The notes beneath the pieces were generated by a model. The model saw nothing but the letters and a program-made list of their open reading frames with translations. It searched no databases and was not told the origin of the DNA. A stretch of DNA of 64,000 nucleotides from Leuctra nigra (Eukaryota > Arthropoda > Insecta > Plecoptera > Leuctridae): contig OW203769.1 of NCBI GenBank assembly GCA_934045905.1, positions 30,327,910 to 30,391,909 on the forward strand, read 5' to 3'. Shown in pieces: positions 1 to 11,003 of this stretch. Position 1 is the stretch's first letter; the number at the start of each line of letters is the position of its first letter. Made by a program: the position numbers and the translations under genes.

Positions 1-314
1 GACGAGACAAGCATTCACGCGACATTCGCACCATTCGCCTCGTAATATCAAGTAAAAGCTATAAAACATATCAGTACAGAAGGACTGGGTCCTCGGCAGT
101 CGGGGTTGACTCTCAAAGGTTCAGTATCGAGCCGCCGGTCAGATCGCCGAGCTGAGAGTCCAATTGCTGGAAGAGGCCACCCGATAGCTGAAACAGAGCA
201 TCGCCTCGTCACGCATACGGAGGTAGGAACGCTGGTGTTACTGTCGTCAAGATGTTGTTCTTGGATACGAGAGAAGGGAATACAATCCCCACATATAGGC
301 TCCAACTCAACTTA
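1..314. other. Unassigned left edge
   Basis: No recognisable gene. On the plus strand a short open stretch ending at about 194 reads like an amphipathic helix (QIAELRVQLLEEATR then stop). It could be the tail of a gag-like or other transposon ORF that starts outside the window. The sequence stops being unique at 315, where a dispersed repeat begins. Confidence 0.3.
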
Positions 315-1119
315 CTAGGAAAACGCTCAGTGTAACGCGTTGGTGAGCGAGCACGGGGACGTGCAAATTCTCCAACCGGAAATGCGTACACAAGCACAGA
401 AAACATATACATCCATATTGAATTGAAATATGATCACTCAATCAACACATCATATTATTATGCTTTTCATTGAAACTTGAAAATAACATCTAAGCATCTA
501 AGGTAAATATAGCAAATCAGATTCAATTCAAGTGGCGCTGGAAAACATTCATTTCGATACTTCATTACGGACAGATATTAAAAATGTTAATAAGTTCATA
601 CGTTTTTAACTGATTGGGATGAAATTTTGTAAAATAAGAGACAATGTTGGTCTTAATGATCATGCAAAATATGAGTTAGATCTGAATTATCGAAGACCGT
701 TTTCATTTTTCAGCCTATCAGGATATATTTATTTAAATTTTAACCAATGAATGGATTTCAAAAAAATTATGGTCTGCAAACAGAGAAGGTTGGTTTTACA
801 TGTGTGCAAAATTTCAGCTCGATCAAAGAAAAACTCTGACCTGTATAGCCAAAATATGAATTTGATCAGATTTATCGAAGACCATTTTCATTTTTCAACC
901 TATCAGGAGATGTTTATTTCAATTTTAACCAATGAATGGATTTTAAAAAAATTTGGGGCCTGCAAACAGAAAAGGTTGTCTTTACATGTGTGCAAAATTT
1001 CAGATCGATCGAAGAAAAACTCTGACCTGTACAGCCTCACCCAACAGAAAAAAAAAAAAAAAAAAAAACAGAGGTCCGTGCCAAATTAGCCAAAAGGAGA
1101 CGCTCGCTTCGCTCGCTCA
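315..1119 (-). mobile_element. Helentron-like non-autonomous repeat, copy A
   Basis: One of at least four copies in the window (others 54382-55260, 62202-63004, 63937 to the end). Read on the minus strand it starts TGAGCGAGCGAAGCGAGCG and ends in a short hairpin (AACGC...GCGTT) followed by TTTTCCTAG and a flanking T. A partner of the 5' end (GCTCGCTCA) lies inside the 3' end, not at its tip. Asymmetric terminal inverted repeats, a terminal hairpin and T|T insertion are known features of Helentrons. The interior contains two tandem units of roughly 190 bp (about 690-1060) and an A-tract. No coding capacity. The class assignment is inference; the dispersed repeat itself is seen directly. Confidence 0.6.
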
Positions 1120-1133
1120 ATGAGTTGTACCAC

Positions 1134-1286
1134 CTGAGCTAAACGGACGGACATTAGACACAACGTACTGATGGGGGTTAGAGTTTCCAATGAGTGAGCT
1201 TTCAATTCCATTTTCCTCTCAGATCTCTAACCCCATCAGTGCGTTGTGTCTAATGTCCGTCCGTCCGTCCGTCCGGGTAGCTCAGG
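1134..1286. repeat. Fold-back hairpin MITE
   Basis: Arms of about 50 bp (1134-1182 and 1226-1286) are inverted copies of each other. The core TTAGACACAACG pairs with CGTTGTGTCTAA, separated by a loop of about 43 nt. The outer arms include CCTGAGCTAAACGGACGG against CCGTCCGGGTAGCTCAGG, with extra CCGT units on the right. No coding sequence. Confidence 0.6.
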
Positions 1287-1290
1287 CCCT

Positions 1291-1374
1291 ATGGCAGCAA
1301 CTAGCAGGGCAGGACAGAGTTGAACGGTCAAGGTTGCTTAACCTCGGTGATCTGGTACCATGGTATCAAACACA
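1291..1374 (-). repeat. 5S rRNA-derived SINE fragment
   Basis: The minus strand contains CACCGAGGTTAAGCAACC, the 5S rRNA internal promoter region. It is joined to a non-5S body (GCAGCAACTAGCAGG on plus) that also occurs beside the 5S-like block at 37804-37882. The segment carrying box C is deleted here. The layout matches the SINE3 type (5S-headed), and this copy is broken. Confidence 0.6.
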
Positions 1375-1845
1375 CAGGGTTGCCACCCGTCCCAGATTTT
1401 TTGTGATTCTCTTTCCTTGTCCAGGAATTTGCAATAATCATTCTGGGACAGCAATAGATTCGGAATTTTGAATGATTAGCTTCAAATGATTATATATGAG
1501 AAAAAATATGTAAATGAATACCTACTGGTATTTAAACAAAAATTTCCATAATAACCTAGCAGTTTTAGGGGATCAAATAGTTGAAATTTGAACTCCAAAA
1601 CTCATAAAAAAGAATCAAATTCAATCTTGAAATTCAAAATTTTCCTGGGCCTGGGGTCTAGGTGATGCCATAAGCAGAGCGTTTACTCAAAAAGTTCGTT
1701 CCGCGATCCCCCCCTCCCCGACCATACTTACTGCATCACGAAAAGTATTAGGCATGGCCTCTGTCCCAGATTGCACTCGAAATGGTGCAACCGAACCAAC
1801 ACACCTCGGAGTATTCATTAGTTTTAAAAATAAAAAACAACTTAC
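1375..1845. other. Sequence 3' of the last visible RRM-gene exon
   Basis: If the donor at 1845 is used this is intron. If it is skipped, the minus-strand frame stays open to a TGA at 1687, adding 52 residues of unremarkable sequence after the acidic tail. A second good donor (GCA|GTAAGTATGG) lies near 1731. No other exon could be supported. Confidence 0.4.
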
Positions 1846-4800
1846 ATCCTCATCCTCGTCATCATCAGGATCATCATCTTCGTCGTCATCGTCTGCATCC
1901 GGCTCCTCCTCCTCTTCCTCATCATCTTCGTTCTCATTGGCCGGATCTTCATCATCATCGTCGTCATCGTCGTCGTCGTCATCATCCTCTTCATCGTCAT
2001 CCTCGTCGTCTTCATCTTCCTCGTCCTCTTCGTTATCGTCCTGCAAAACAAGCCAATGCGTGTCGAGTCGAGCCAATGCGTGTTGATTTCACTTGCACAT
2101 ACAACTTTAATTACCTCCATATAATAAAACCAATTTCATTTGGATGTTACACAAACTACTTTTATTAAATCATTTTTAAAACGCAAGTAATTAATCGTTC
2201 AATTACCTTAGTTCCATCCTTGACAATTGCATGAAAATAACATTCTTTCATGAGTCCAAACAAGAAACAATGAGCATGATTTGGTTTGGTAGCTAAGCTA
2301 GCTAATTTCTTCTATACCTCAGTGGTAGAAGGCCAGAAGTCAATTTCATTATTCTTGAGGCCAGTAATTCTGTCCTCATCCAATCATATTTGTAATGGTG
2401 ACATGAGTCATTGTGTAAGAGAATACTTCAATGAGACTGTATTTGTTGACATTCATCAAGTGACAATTGACAGAGCTTGATTACATCATTCCAATGCAGA
2501 ATGTAGACATGAAATGGACTTCCGGCCTTCTACCCCTGAGGTACAGATTTTATGTCAAATGACATCAAGAATCTGCATTATAAATCGATGGAAAGAAATC
2601 GATGGATCTTGTGAAATTCGCTTACCTCAGTTTTCGATGTCTTTTCTTTCTTGACTTTTGCCTTGACTTTCTCGGGTTCCTGGAAGAAATAGGGAACATT
2701 CAGTTAGAGTTACGTAGATTTTGAGCAGTACACATGAATATGTAGTGTTGATATACAATTTGATAATGGAGAACATAATTCATTGGATTATTACCTCTTC
2801 AGCTTAATTGCAATTTAATATTCTGCTCTAAGTTTAGTAAATTCAATTGTCCTCGGTATTTGTTACATAGGTACTATGTAATAAAAAATAAAAGTGTACA
2901 ATAAATAAAAAAATAAAGATAATACAATCTCATCTGACGTCACACAGCTGACAAACATCTTACAGATGCTTTCAGTAAATATTAAATAAGTAGTAAGCAA
3001 TCATTATCTTTCTTGATGTAGGTAACATCCTATATTAACTTTGATACCATTTCTGTATTACTTTTAAATATCTTACAACCACAACTCTATTTAAAATACG
3101 ACTTAACTATTAAAAGATTGCCTGTCCCCCAACAAAATGAACAAGATTAAGGTCTGTTACCGTAGCAACCAAGATGATGCACTACAAACCTCTCGGCAAG
3201 TACAAACTGAATGAGGGAGACCGCAATAGACACGTTGACAAGGACTACAGAGACTAGACCTAAACATCCCCACCACAAGGATAGAGCGTCATCTTCCAAT
3301 GCTGCTAATGATAATATTTGAATCTAAAACTAGTCCAGCCAATCACGAACAGTGGCGCTATCTTTTGTACGTTATACGTATAGTAAACGTGTTATAAAGG
3401 TGTTTATTTACGTATTTATTTGCTACTTATGTACGAAGTAAAATATGACTTTTACTGGTAACCCCAGGTAGGTTGATGTGAATAAATACCAACGTTAAAG
3501 TCTTCCCCTAGTCCTTCCTCAAGTCCTTCCTCCTCCATATTGAGGAGGAAAATCTTTTCCCTTTGCAGTATTTGTTAATATATTGATATAAATATTAGGG
3601 ATGTCGGCGGGTCCGAAAATCAGGAATCGGGTACCCGTCATATAATACTCGGGTCGGAAGCGGGTAATTGCCCCCCCCCTCTCCACACAAAAAAATCGAC
3701 GTAAATAAACACGCGGCACTTGTAACCAACTGCTCGAGTGGGGTGAATGACCCTCTCACTGGGCCATCTGTTCACTTGTCCTTGAAAAGAATTCAAGAAA
3801 ACAGGATAGGATTTCTCATGTAGAATCACTTGGACTAATAATAGAACATTCTGTGATATAACTGACAACTTCAATCTTAAGAAAACACGAATTTATGCAC
3901 CTTTTCCACCCGCGGCTCAACTTTCCCTCTGGCTTGCTGCGTGATTGAAAATGAAATACAGACGCATTTTTCCTAATTCCTGTGCTACCCACCCTCCCTC
4001 CACATGATTTCACCCCTCCTGCCACATTCCTCTCTCACCCCATAGCAAACAAGGCCGTTGAGTCTCTTGAGCCGAGGCGCCAGCTGAAGTGCCTCGAGCT
4101 GTAGGCGCTACATCCAAACCAAAAATATCGATAAAAAAAAATAAGAAAATGACCCGCGAGTATTATTTATTACCCGAGTAATTGATTACCCGGAACCGCC
4201 CGAGTACCCGAGTACCCGCCGACATCCCTAATAAATATTGACGTTTAGATTATATTAGGGGTGTGCGAATATTCGAATTAGGCGAAGTATTCGGCCGAAG
4301 TCGAAGTATTCGATCTCGAAGTCGAATATTGATTTATTACATGTCGAACACTTCGAAATGTCGAAGTATTCGTTCAAATTCGAATAGTGCGCGCGCGTCG
4401 GTAAAGAAGTTCATCAGACAAATCAGCGTTCATCTCGTCCAAGGACAAGGTCGCGCGGCGCGCACCTTTGGCGCGCACAATACACACACCCCCCTCCAAG
4501 TTCCAATGCCAAAACTCGTCTCATCAAGTGTCAACAGTAGACAGCTGATTTCAATTTGTTGCATTCGCCGTGCCAAGCTTACCTGTGTTTTGTGTTGTGT
4601 TTTTAATTTTGCGAAATATTTCCGACACGAAGTCGAACTATGGAATCTGCTAACGCAAATTTAGAGCAAGGAAAAGCGGCTTTGGAACTCTTTTTCCCCT
4701 GGCAAGGGCGAAGTGCAACACGTGTCAAAGCATTTTGAAGACGCCTTATCTTCAACTAAGGTAGAAGCTTATTGAGCAGGAAGTAATTTCCTTTCGTTAA

Positions 4801-7800
4801 TAGCTGAGATAACATACAATATTTTGATATTGTTTCAATTTTGTGTGCCTATAGGTATTTAATTTTTACTGTTCAATACCACATTGTAAAAAGTATGTTT
4901 TTATTTATAGGCACAATACCATGCTACCTACCTATGTCTGATACTGATCCTACATTAATTTTAAAAAATATATAAATCTAAATTTCTTGAATTCTATTTT
5001 AAATTTGTTGGTAGGAAAAATAGCATCATTTACAAAAAATATTCGACTTCGAGAAACTATTCGAGAAACTATTCGAGAAACTTCGATATTCGAATTCGAC
5101 TTCGACTTCGAGAAATTCATGGGCAACTATTCGACTTCGACTTCGACATCAAATTTCACTATTCGCACACCCCTAGATTATATATATGTAACAAATAGTT
5201 CTCTTAACTCCCACCACCACAGCTGTTCAAGAGCGCTGCAGGTCGCGCATTGCTTTTAGAATGTTTGCTATTGGTTATTTCGAGACAGAAAATTCAAATT
5301 GCATGACTTGACGTAGGTTTAGGCGCGGTTGTACGATGTCCCGATAAATAATATAAAGTTCACTTTAGCCTAAAGTGGGCTTTAGCGGTCTAGATGGGTG
5401 TGTTTCATTGGCTGTTGCCATGGTTTCAGGCGATAAATCCTTCCGCTAACTTTGTCGGGACTTGGTACAACCGGGCCTTAGTCTTGCACAAGGAAGATGG
5501 CCTCACCTTCTCGACCTTGGGCGGCTTGGCCTCGCCCGGCATGCCGACGTGGCCGCGCTGCCTGCGGAAGCGCACGATGATGCTGCGCGAGTCCAGCACG
5601 AGGTTGTGCGTGGTGCGATACGCGTCGATCGCCTCGTCCACCGAGTTGTACCGGATGAACGCGTAGCGCGTGTACTTCATCTTCTGCGCGAAGCCGATGT
5701 CGATGCGCGCCGCCGTCGGGAACTTCTCCTTCACCGCGCCGACGTTGATGTTGGTGGGCAAGTTGCCGATGTAAAGCCTGACATGACACAAATATAGCAA
5801 ATACTAATGTGCTCTACCATGTCCATACCAAATACCCTGGCCCACTGTACCCCATGCCCTGGGGCCTCATTCTACAACTACATTGCTGGTCGCCTAGAAA
5901 TTTCTTCCATACTTATCATGTTGAAATAATTGCTAGCCGACCAGTAATGGAGTTGTAGAATGAGGCCCCTGGCCCACTGTACCCCATGCCATGGGGCCTC
6001 ATTCTACAACTACATTGCTGGTTGCCTAGCAATTTCTTCCAAACTTATCATTGAAATAATTGCTAGGCGACCAGCAATGCAGTTGTAGAATCAGGCCCCT
6101 GGCCCACTGTGCCCCACCACTTTTTTAAATAGGTTCCTCAACTTTTCAAGACAGTAAAAATTTATTAGTGTTCTGGAAAGATTGAGGATACATACATATC
6201 TTTTAAAACAGTTTCCCTTCATTATTCTAATCACAATAAAATAATTCGGCCCACTGTGCCCCAGTGCCAGTCTCCCCTATACTCTCAGTGTTTCTTGTTT
6301 TTAAGAGTTGCATATTAGAAATGGTCCAGCTCACGTGTAAGGGTCAATGGCGTCGGGTCGAATGTCCTCCTCGTCTTTGTGGAACTTCTTCTCGACAGTG
6401 AGTCGGCCGGCGCCGAACTTGATCTGCTCGAGCTCGCGTATCGTCTTCTCCGGATTCACTTTGTCCGACAGCTGAACGAAGCAGTATCGCGCTCCGCTCG
6501 GCACCTGCGCACAGTTCAAGAGTAGATGTAGTCTGCTTGCTGTCATAGCTCATACTGAACAATCTGTCAGAAGTTTCAATTGCACACCGACGGCACGACG
6601 GCATAACAGTGGGGAAAGTGAATATTTTCCAGATAGGGTAACTAACTATGGGGTTCCTCAGTTTTTTTTCTATTCACTATTCAAGCTTCTTGTATACAAT
6701 CAAATCAACATTATAAATCATGTTTTAACCTGTTTACACTATGTTTAGAAAGTAGAGGAGCGCTGCTCCAAGTATTTCTATTGTCTTCCATTAAACTATT
6801 TGAGTGTAGGTACCACAAAGTAATTTATATATTTTTTTGTGAATACAGTAAACCCTCGTTAATTCGAATTCAAAGGGACCCAAAAAATCACAGTTCGAAT
6901 TAAAAAAGTTCGAAATATCCTAATTAATGCAATTTTTTTGTGTGCATTTTCATGAAGTTTGAATATTCCCGCCTGTGGAATATTCCCGCCATTGCAAAAA
7001 AGTGGGGTTGGCAAACCTGTAACAGCAGTTTGGCCAACCTCGCAAGCCACATGACGTCATTTTGACGCCATTGAAGGTTGTGTTTTGTTTTGAGTGTTGT
7101 TTTTTTCGTAGTTTGTTCGCGATTATTTTATCAATCCTTTTGCAAAGTTCGAATTAAAACAACTGTATGCAAGGAATAACATGGGCTGGGACCAAAATTC
7201 AGTTCGAATTTCGAATTAACCTAAAATTCGATTTATAAAAATGATTTAACATGTAAAAACCTATCCTGTCCACTGGGACCATGCACCTAGTTCGAATTTA
7301 CCCCTAAATTCGAATTATTGAAGTTCGTAATAACGAGGGTTTACTGTACGTACTAACTTACTCTTTAAAAAAAAATATATAGGTTTACGAATTTTTAACA
7401 AAGATTCCTTATAATATTCAATTTGATATTAAATAATGCAGTATGTATTCTGAAATTCCTAACACAATTTCAAAGCCAAAACAGTAAGTTTTAAATATTG
7501 TTTTAAAACTTCAGTTAAAACAGAAAAACGTCGCAAAGGTCCTTCTCATGACCACCAACGTTTCTAAACGGAACAAAACAGCCATGACTACTATTTAAAA
7601 ACTGTTTATTCAAAAGCCGTCTGGGCCAGAACCATCCTTCAATCTTGCAATTTGTGCCCGTTTGGTGGGTGTATATTTAGTTTTGCATGTAACTGATCGA
7701 TAGAATATGTCATTGTATTCGAAATCAACAATCACTATCAACGCACACAAACTCTAGTAACACAGTTCATGTGACATCGCCACCGACCTGGAAATGCACG

Positions 7801-10800
7801 TTGTCGATGGCCGTGTGGAAGCTCTTGACGATGTCCTTGCTGAGCTCGGGATCGGGGAATCGGATGATGAGGGACTGATTCCGCAGCCCCTTCATGTGGT
7901 TGTTCTCCTCCAGCAGCGCACGTTCCGCGTCGGCCTCGTTCCAAGGTCGCGACGGATAGCTCTGCGACATCGACTTGCGCTTCTTGTCCTTCGTCTTCAC
8001 CTCGTTCTCCGCAGCCTGCGGGAACATTGTCACATTTACAGAGAGATGTTAATTTTACGGAAAATTATAAATCGGAAAATTTGTCATACAATTGTTTTGG
8101 CAAACCATATTGTCACTTTCCACTACTTATTTGATGTTGTCGTAATAATAAGTTCAGTAAGTGCAGCCCTTAAATTGATTATTTTATTGTTCAACGTTTC
8201 TAGACAACATTATTATCATTGGGGAATTGCCTTTGTTCAAGCGAACAAATTGGCAGGAAATTTGAAATATGCAGTTTGTAGCTTTTCTGCTAAGGTAAAT
8301 ATTCAAATAAAGTCCTTCAAATCGTTGAAAATAATTTGCACAACATTTATTTTAAAGAATAGTACTAAAAAAAAAACACGGAAAATTTTCAGGAAAAATT
8401 ATGTCAGCTCTACATTGACACAGTCTGTCTTGTAAGTGACAAGCCTGGAAGTTTGATCTTGTGTGGGGCTTTCAGTTATGAGGCACCTCATATGATAGGC
8501 AAGCAACCATCATGTATATTAACACGAAAGCAAAGTCTCGGCAACGGGAATGTAACCCAGGGCCTGACCGCGTGACTCACCGTACTGTTGGACGTGGTCG
8601 CGCCGTTCGACTCCTGTCCATTCTGGTGCATGAGGTGCGGAGGAAGCGGCTGCTGCGGGAAGCCGCTCTTGTTCCAGTTCTGCTGCTGGTAGTATCCGGA
8701 ACTGTCCTGGTAGCCGCCATAGTTCCCCCCGCCGCGCCCGCGCTGCTGGTAGTAGTTCCCGCGCTGGTTCCCGCGCTGCTGCTGCCCGCGCCATGGCATG
8801 TTCCACTGGCGCGGCGGCGGCGGGTACATCTGGCGCGGCACCATCACCTGCACAAACACGTGCCATGTGTAGGTCAAGATACTGTGATTGGCTCAAAATT
8901 AAAGCTGGAAATGTTGACACAACTCAACTTAAATAATAATCATCTTTCCGCTGGTTCCAATTCAATGGGTCAGGGGGTGGGTGTTCCCACCAACACTAGG
9001 GCCGCAGGACTACTGGAGACCGGCTGGCCACGCCTGGCGTCTCCTCCTCATCTTCTTTTTCTTCCTCCACTTCCAATTGTTCCACAAACTGCCTCCACAT
9101 TGTTCTGTCCTCCCACTGTCTCTCAGCCTCCAACTCACTCCAACTTCCTCCTCTCTCCAGCACATCATCCTTGATCAGTCCAATCCACCTGTCTCTTGGT
9201 CGCCCCACTCTCCGTGTTCCCACTGTAGCCGCTTCAAACACCCGCCTTGGCACTCTGTCGGTTCCCATCCTCTTCATGTGGCCAAACCACCGAAGCCTCT
9301 CTCTGCCCAGCTTGAACCCCAATCTTTCAACCCTCAGCTCTCTTCTTATCTTCATACTTCGAACCCTATCCATTCTTGTCACCCCATTCACGCTCCTCAA
9401 AAACTTCATCTCTGCTGCCTGAAGCTGATCCACTTCCTTTCCTCCAGCTGACCATGTCACTGCCCCGTATGTGAGAATTGGCAGGAAATACATTTTAAAC
9501 ATGATCATTTTACACACTTTTGGAAATTTCTCATGCCACAGCAACTTCCTCACTGCCTGATAGAAACCCTCTGCTTTCCTTCTTCTTTCCTGTACTTCTC
9601 TATCTACTTTTGCCTTGTTGGTGAGCAGGCTCCCCAGGTACTTGAATTCCTCTACTTCTTTCAGCCATCCATCCCTCATCTTGATTCTGGCATGTCCTTG
9701 TCTTATCTTTTTCCGTTCCATTGTCATTACTTCACTCTTCTCTTCGCTTATTCTCAAACCCATCTTCTCTGTCTCTTCACTCCACTTATCAATCTTTAAC
9801 TGCACTTCCTCCCTAGTTCCTCCCCACACCACCACATCATCCGCATAAATCAACGTTTGAGTATCGATCCCCTCATCTGGCTCTACTTTCTTCAGTAACT
9901 CGTCCATTACTATGATGAACAGCATTGGTGATAGAACACTCCCTTGCCGAAGCCCTTCACTAATATTAAACCATTCCGATCTCCCCACTCCCGACTGCAC
10001 ACAACTCACACTGTTCCGGTACATACTTTTGATCCGCTCAACCAACTCCTTGCCTATTCCTCTCTTTACCAAACACTCCCACACTCTTTCCCTTGGCAAC
10101 CTATCATATGCCTTCTCCAAGTCCAAGAAGGCCATATGCATTGCTTGACCCTTCTCCCACTGCTGCTCCATCATCTGACGCACGGTGAAAATTGCGTCAA
10201 TTGTAGACCGCCCTCTCCTAAATCCATACTGCTCCTCTCTCAATCCCTCTTCCACATAATTCTTCAATCTACACTCCACTATTTTCTCAAACAACTTCGC
10301 ACACTGGCATAGTAATGTCACTCCCCTCAACTTAAAATTTTGCAAAATCATTGAGACCAACGGTTTAGGTTTTTTTAACCTTTTTCAATCCAATTTATAG
10401 AGATCTTTAAGGCTTATTGATATTTAATGGACATTTTACGGTTGCATTGAAACATTTGTCAAGTTTATTGTAAAAAATTTCAACGAGATTTGACATTGCT
10501 TTTATGAAGTTGAACAGAAATTTCAGTTATTTTTAAAATCTTTATTTAATATTATACCTTTTAGTACCTATCTATACTTTGTCCACATTTAGTAGACATA
10601 ACCATTCTTCGTTACGGGTGTGGTGTGATCAATCGACAATCGTACACAATTAGGTAGGTATCAATTTTTAGATGGAAAAATAAAATATGTAGGTAGGTAG
10701 GTATATCTGACATGTCTAATTTTTTTTATGTGGCTTAGCAAGTGCTCAATGAGCTTCTTAGATGAGCCGTACTCGTACCTGTGGCGGAGGCTGCTGACTC

Positions 10801-11003
10801 CATCCTCGGACAGCGTAGTTCATGTTAACGAGCGCGGTCGTCATGGGGGGCGGCGGAGGCGGCTGCAGCTGATTGAAGTTGAGCACCGGCTGGGGCAGGG
10901 GCGGCTGCATGGGGGGCGGACCCAGCGGGGGAGGCGGCTGACTGTAGTCGGGCATAGTCATGTGGTGCACTGCGCTCGGCCCGTGACCGTTCATATCCTC
11001 CAT
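1846..11003 (-). CDS. Two-RRM RNA-binding protein with RGG-rich N-terminus and acidic tail (3' end open)
   Basis: Seven coding exons, read on minus: 11003-10779, 8847-8581, 8015-7788, 6504-6335, 5777-5507, 2679-2626, 2040-1846. All have AG/GT borders and phases that join, giving 470 codons without a stop. The start is an ATG directly after a CTAG acceptor, so a non-coding upstream exon is likely. Residues 1-75 are Pro/Gln-rich. Residues 76-164 are RGG/YQQ-rich (GNYYQQRGRGGGNYGG). Exon 3 has a basic KKRKS stretch. RRM1 has RNP-like strands SLIIRF and ARYCFVQL; RRM2 has LYIGNL and RYAFIRY. A Lys-rich linker and a 65-residue Asp/Glu tail follow. The layout resembles nucleolin/Modulo or other nuclear hnRNP-like proteins, but I do not recognise the orthologue. 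It probably binds RNA in the nucleus or nucleolus. The final exon is outside the window or is the read-through form ending at 1687. Confidence 0.87.
2313..2546. mobile_element. MITE in RRM-gene intron
   Basis: Inverted ends of about 36 bp: CTATACCTCAGTGGTAGAAG at 2313 and its complement, with a few mismatches, ending at 2546. No coding capacity. It sits between the acidic exon and the Lys-rich exon. A related half-end appears near 59808-59845. Confidence 0.6.
2680..3587. other. Intron sequence without recognised feature
   Basis: AT-rich intron DNA of the RRM gene. I see no exon or repeat here. A CRE-type octamer TGACGTCA is at 2935-2942 and an RFX X-box-like palindrome GTTACCGTAGCAAC near 3157. 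Both may be chance. Confidence 0.4.
3596..4230. mobile_element. hAT-type non-autonomous element 1 (CCCGAGTA words)
   Basis: Exact 8-bp target duplication ATAAATAT at 3588-3595 and 4231-4238. Terminal inverted repeat TAGGGATGTCGGCGGGT. The TIRs run straight into clusters of CGGGT/ACCCG words, for example tandem CCCGAGTA near 4190-4215. 635 bp, no transposase. The 8-bp TSD and TAGNG start are hAT features. Confidence 0.88.
4256..5175. mobile_element. hAT-type non-autonomous element 2 (TTCGAAGT words)
   Basis: Exact 8-bp TSD GATTATAT at 4248-4255 and 5176-5183. TIR TAGGGGTGTGCGAATA. Both ends hold dense TTCGAAGT/ACTTCGAA-type words (4263-4390 and 5040-5155). The 920-bp element lies 25 bp from element 1 in the same intron. 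The middle (about 4400-5030) is unique and shows no transposase. Confidence 0.9.
5322..5477. mobile_element. PIF/Harbinger-like MITE (copy 1)
   Basis: Flanked by TTA on both sides (5319-5321, 5478-5480). Inverted ends GGCGCGGTTGTACGATGTCCC and GGGACTTGGTACAACCGGGCC. A second copy is at 28035-28165 with the same interior in inverse order. It ends 29 bp from the RRM2 exon donor. TTA duplication suggests PIF/Harbinger; the family is inferred. Confidence 0.7.
5861..6099. repeat. Tandem pair of near-perfect hairpins
   Basis: Two hairpins, 5861-5969 and 5993-6099, are repeated with a 132-bp period that includes the spacer GGCCCACTGTACCCCATGCC. Each hairpin pairs GGGGCCTCATTCTACAAC with its complement over about 37 bp. 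The spacer word occurs again at 6101 and 6249. This is a MITE duplicated together with its flank, inside the intron between the RRM1 and RRM2 exons. Confidence 0.8.
6846..7346. mobile_element. pogo/Tigger-type MITE with TTCGAATT words
   Basis: TA on both sides and TIR CAGTAAACCCTCGTTA on both ends, typical of pogo-group Tc1/mariner elements. The 501-bp interior carries repeated TTCGAATT/AATTCGAA words near both ends and no transposase. A CRE octamer is at 7052-7059. Intron of the RRM gene. Confidence 0.8.
7347..7787. other. Intron sequence without recognised feature
   Basis: AT-rich intron DNA downstream (minus sense) of the exon at 7788-8015. No repeat or coding signal was recognised. Confidence 0.4.
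8016..8580. other. Intron sequence without recognised feature
   Basis: Intron between the RGG-rich exon and the RRM1 exon of the minus-strand RNA-binding gene. It is AT-rich. A long plus-strand open frame across 7794-8435 overlaps the antisense of a real exon and has no domain, so I treat it as chance. Confidence 0.4.
8931..10335 (-). mobile_element. 5'-truncated RTE-like LINE with open reverse transcriptase
   Basis: Minus-strand reading frame with stop at 8996, open for about 445 codons. It shows reverse transcriptase motifs: EEQYGFRRGRSTIDAI, AFLDLEKAYDRLPRE (palm motif A), GLRQGSVLSPMLF and LIYADDVVVWGG (YADD). It ends with a C-terminal WFGHMKRM...GRPRDRW segment seen in RTE-like elements. 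The endonuclease domain is missing; similarity starts mid-RT near 10335. The short 3' UTR ends GGAACCAG...GAAAGATG(ATT)n at about 8931-8945, an RTE-like tail. A 3'-tail-only copy is at 33303-33370. Inserted in sense orientation in intron 1 of the RRM gene. The unbroken frame suggests a recent insertion. Confidence 0.85.
10336..10778. other. Intron sequence without recognised feature
   Basis: AT-rich intron between the LINE 5' truncation point and the donor of the first coding exon (10778/10777). A short GTAGGTAGGTAGGTA run is near 10689. Nothing else supported. Confidence 0.4.

Noticed and set aside
1754..2168. Plus-strand Ser-rich and His/Arg-rich frames opposite the acidic exon
   Set aside because: They are the antisense of the GAY/GAR repeat that encodes the Asp/Glu tail. 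The minus strand has splice borders and continues the RRM gene.
3157..3170. RFX X-box in the RRM gene intron
   Set aside because: A single motif with no conservation evidence; kept only as a note in the intron entry.
7794..8435. 213-codon plus-strand frame
   Set aside because: Overlaps the antisense of a confirmed RRM exon and then AT-rich intron; no domain or splice support.
8512..9174. 220-codon plus-strand frame
   Set aside because: Antisense of the RGG-rich exon and of the LINE 3' end; low-complexity Val/Leu/Arg content.
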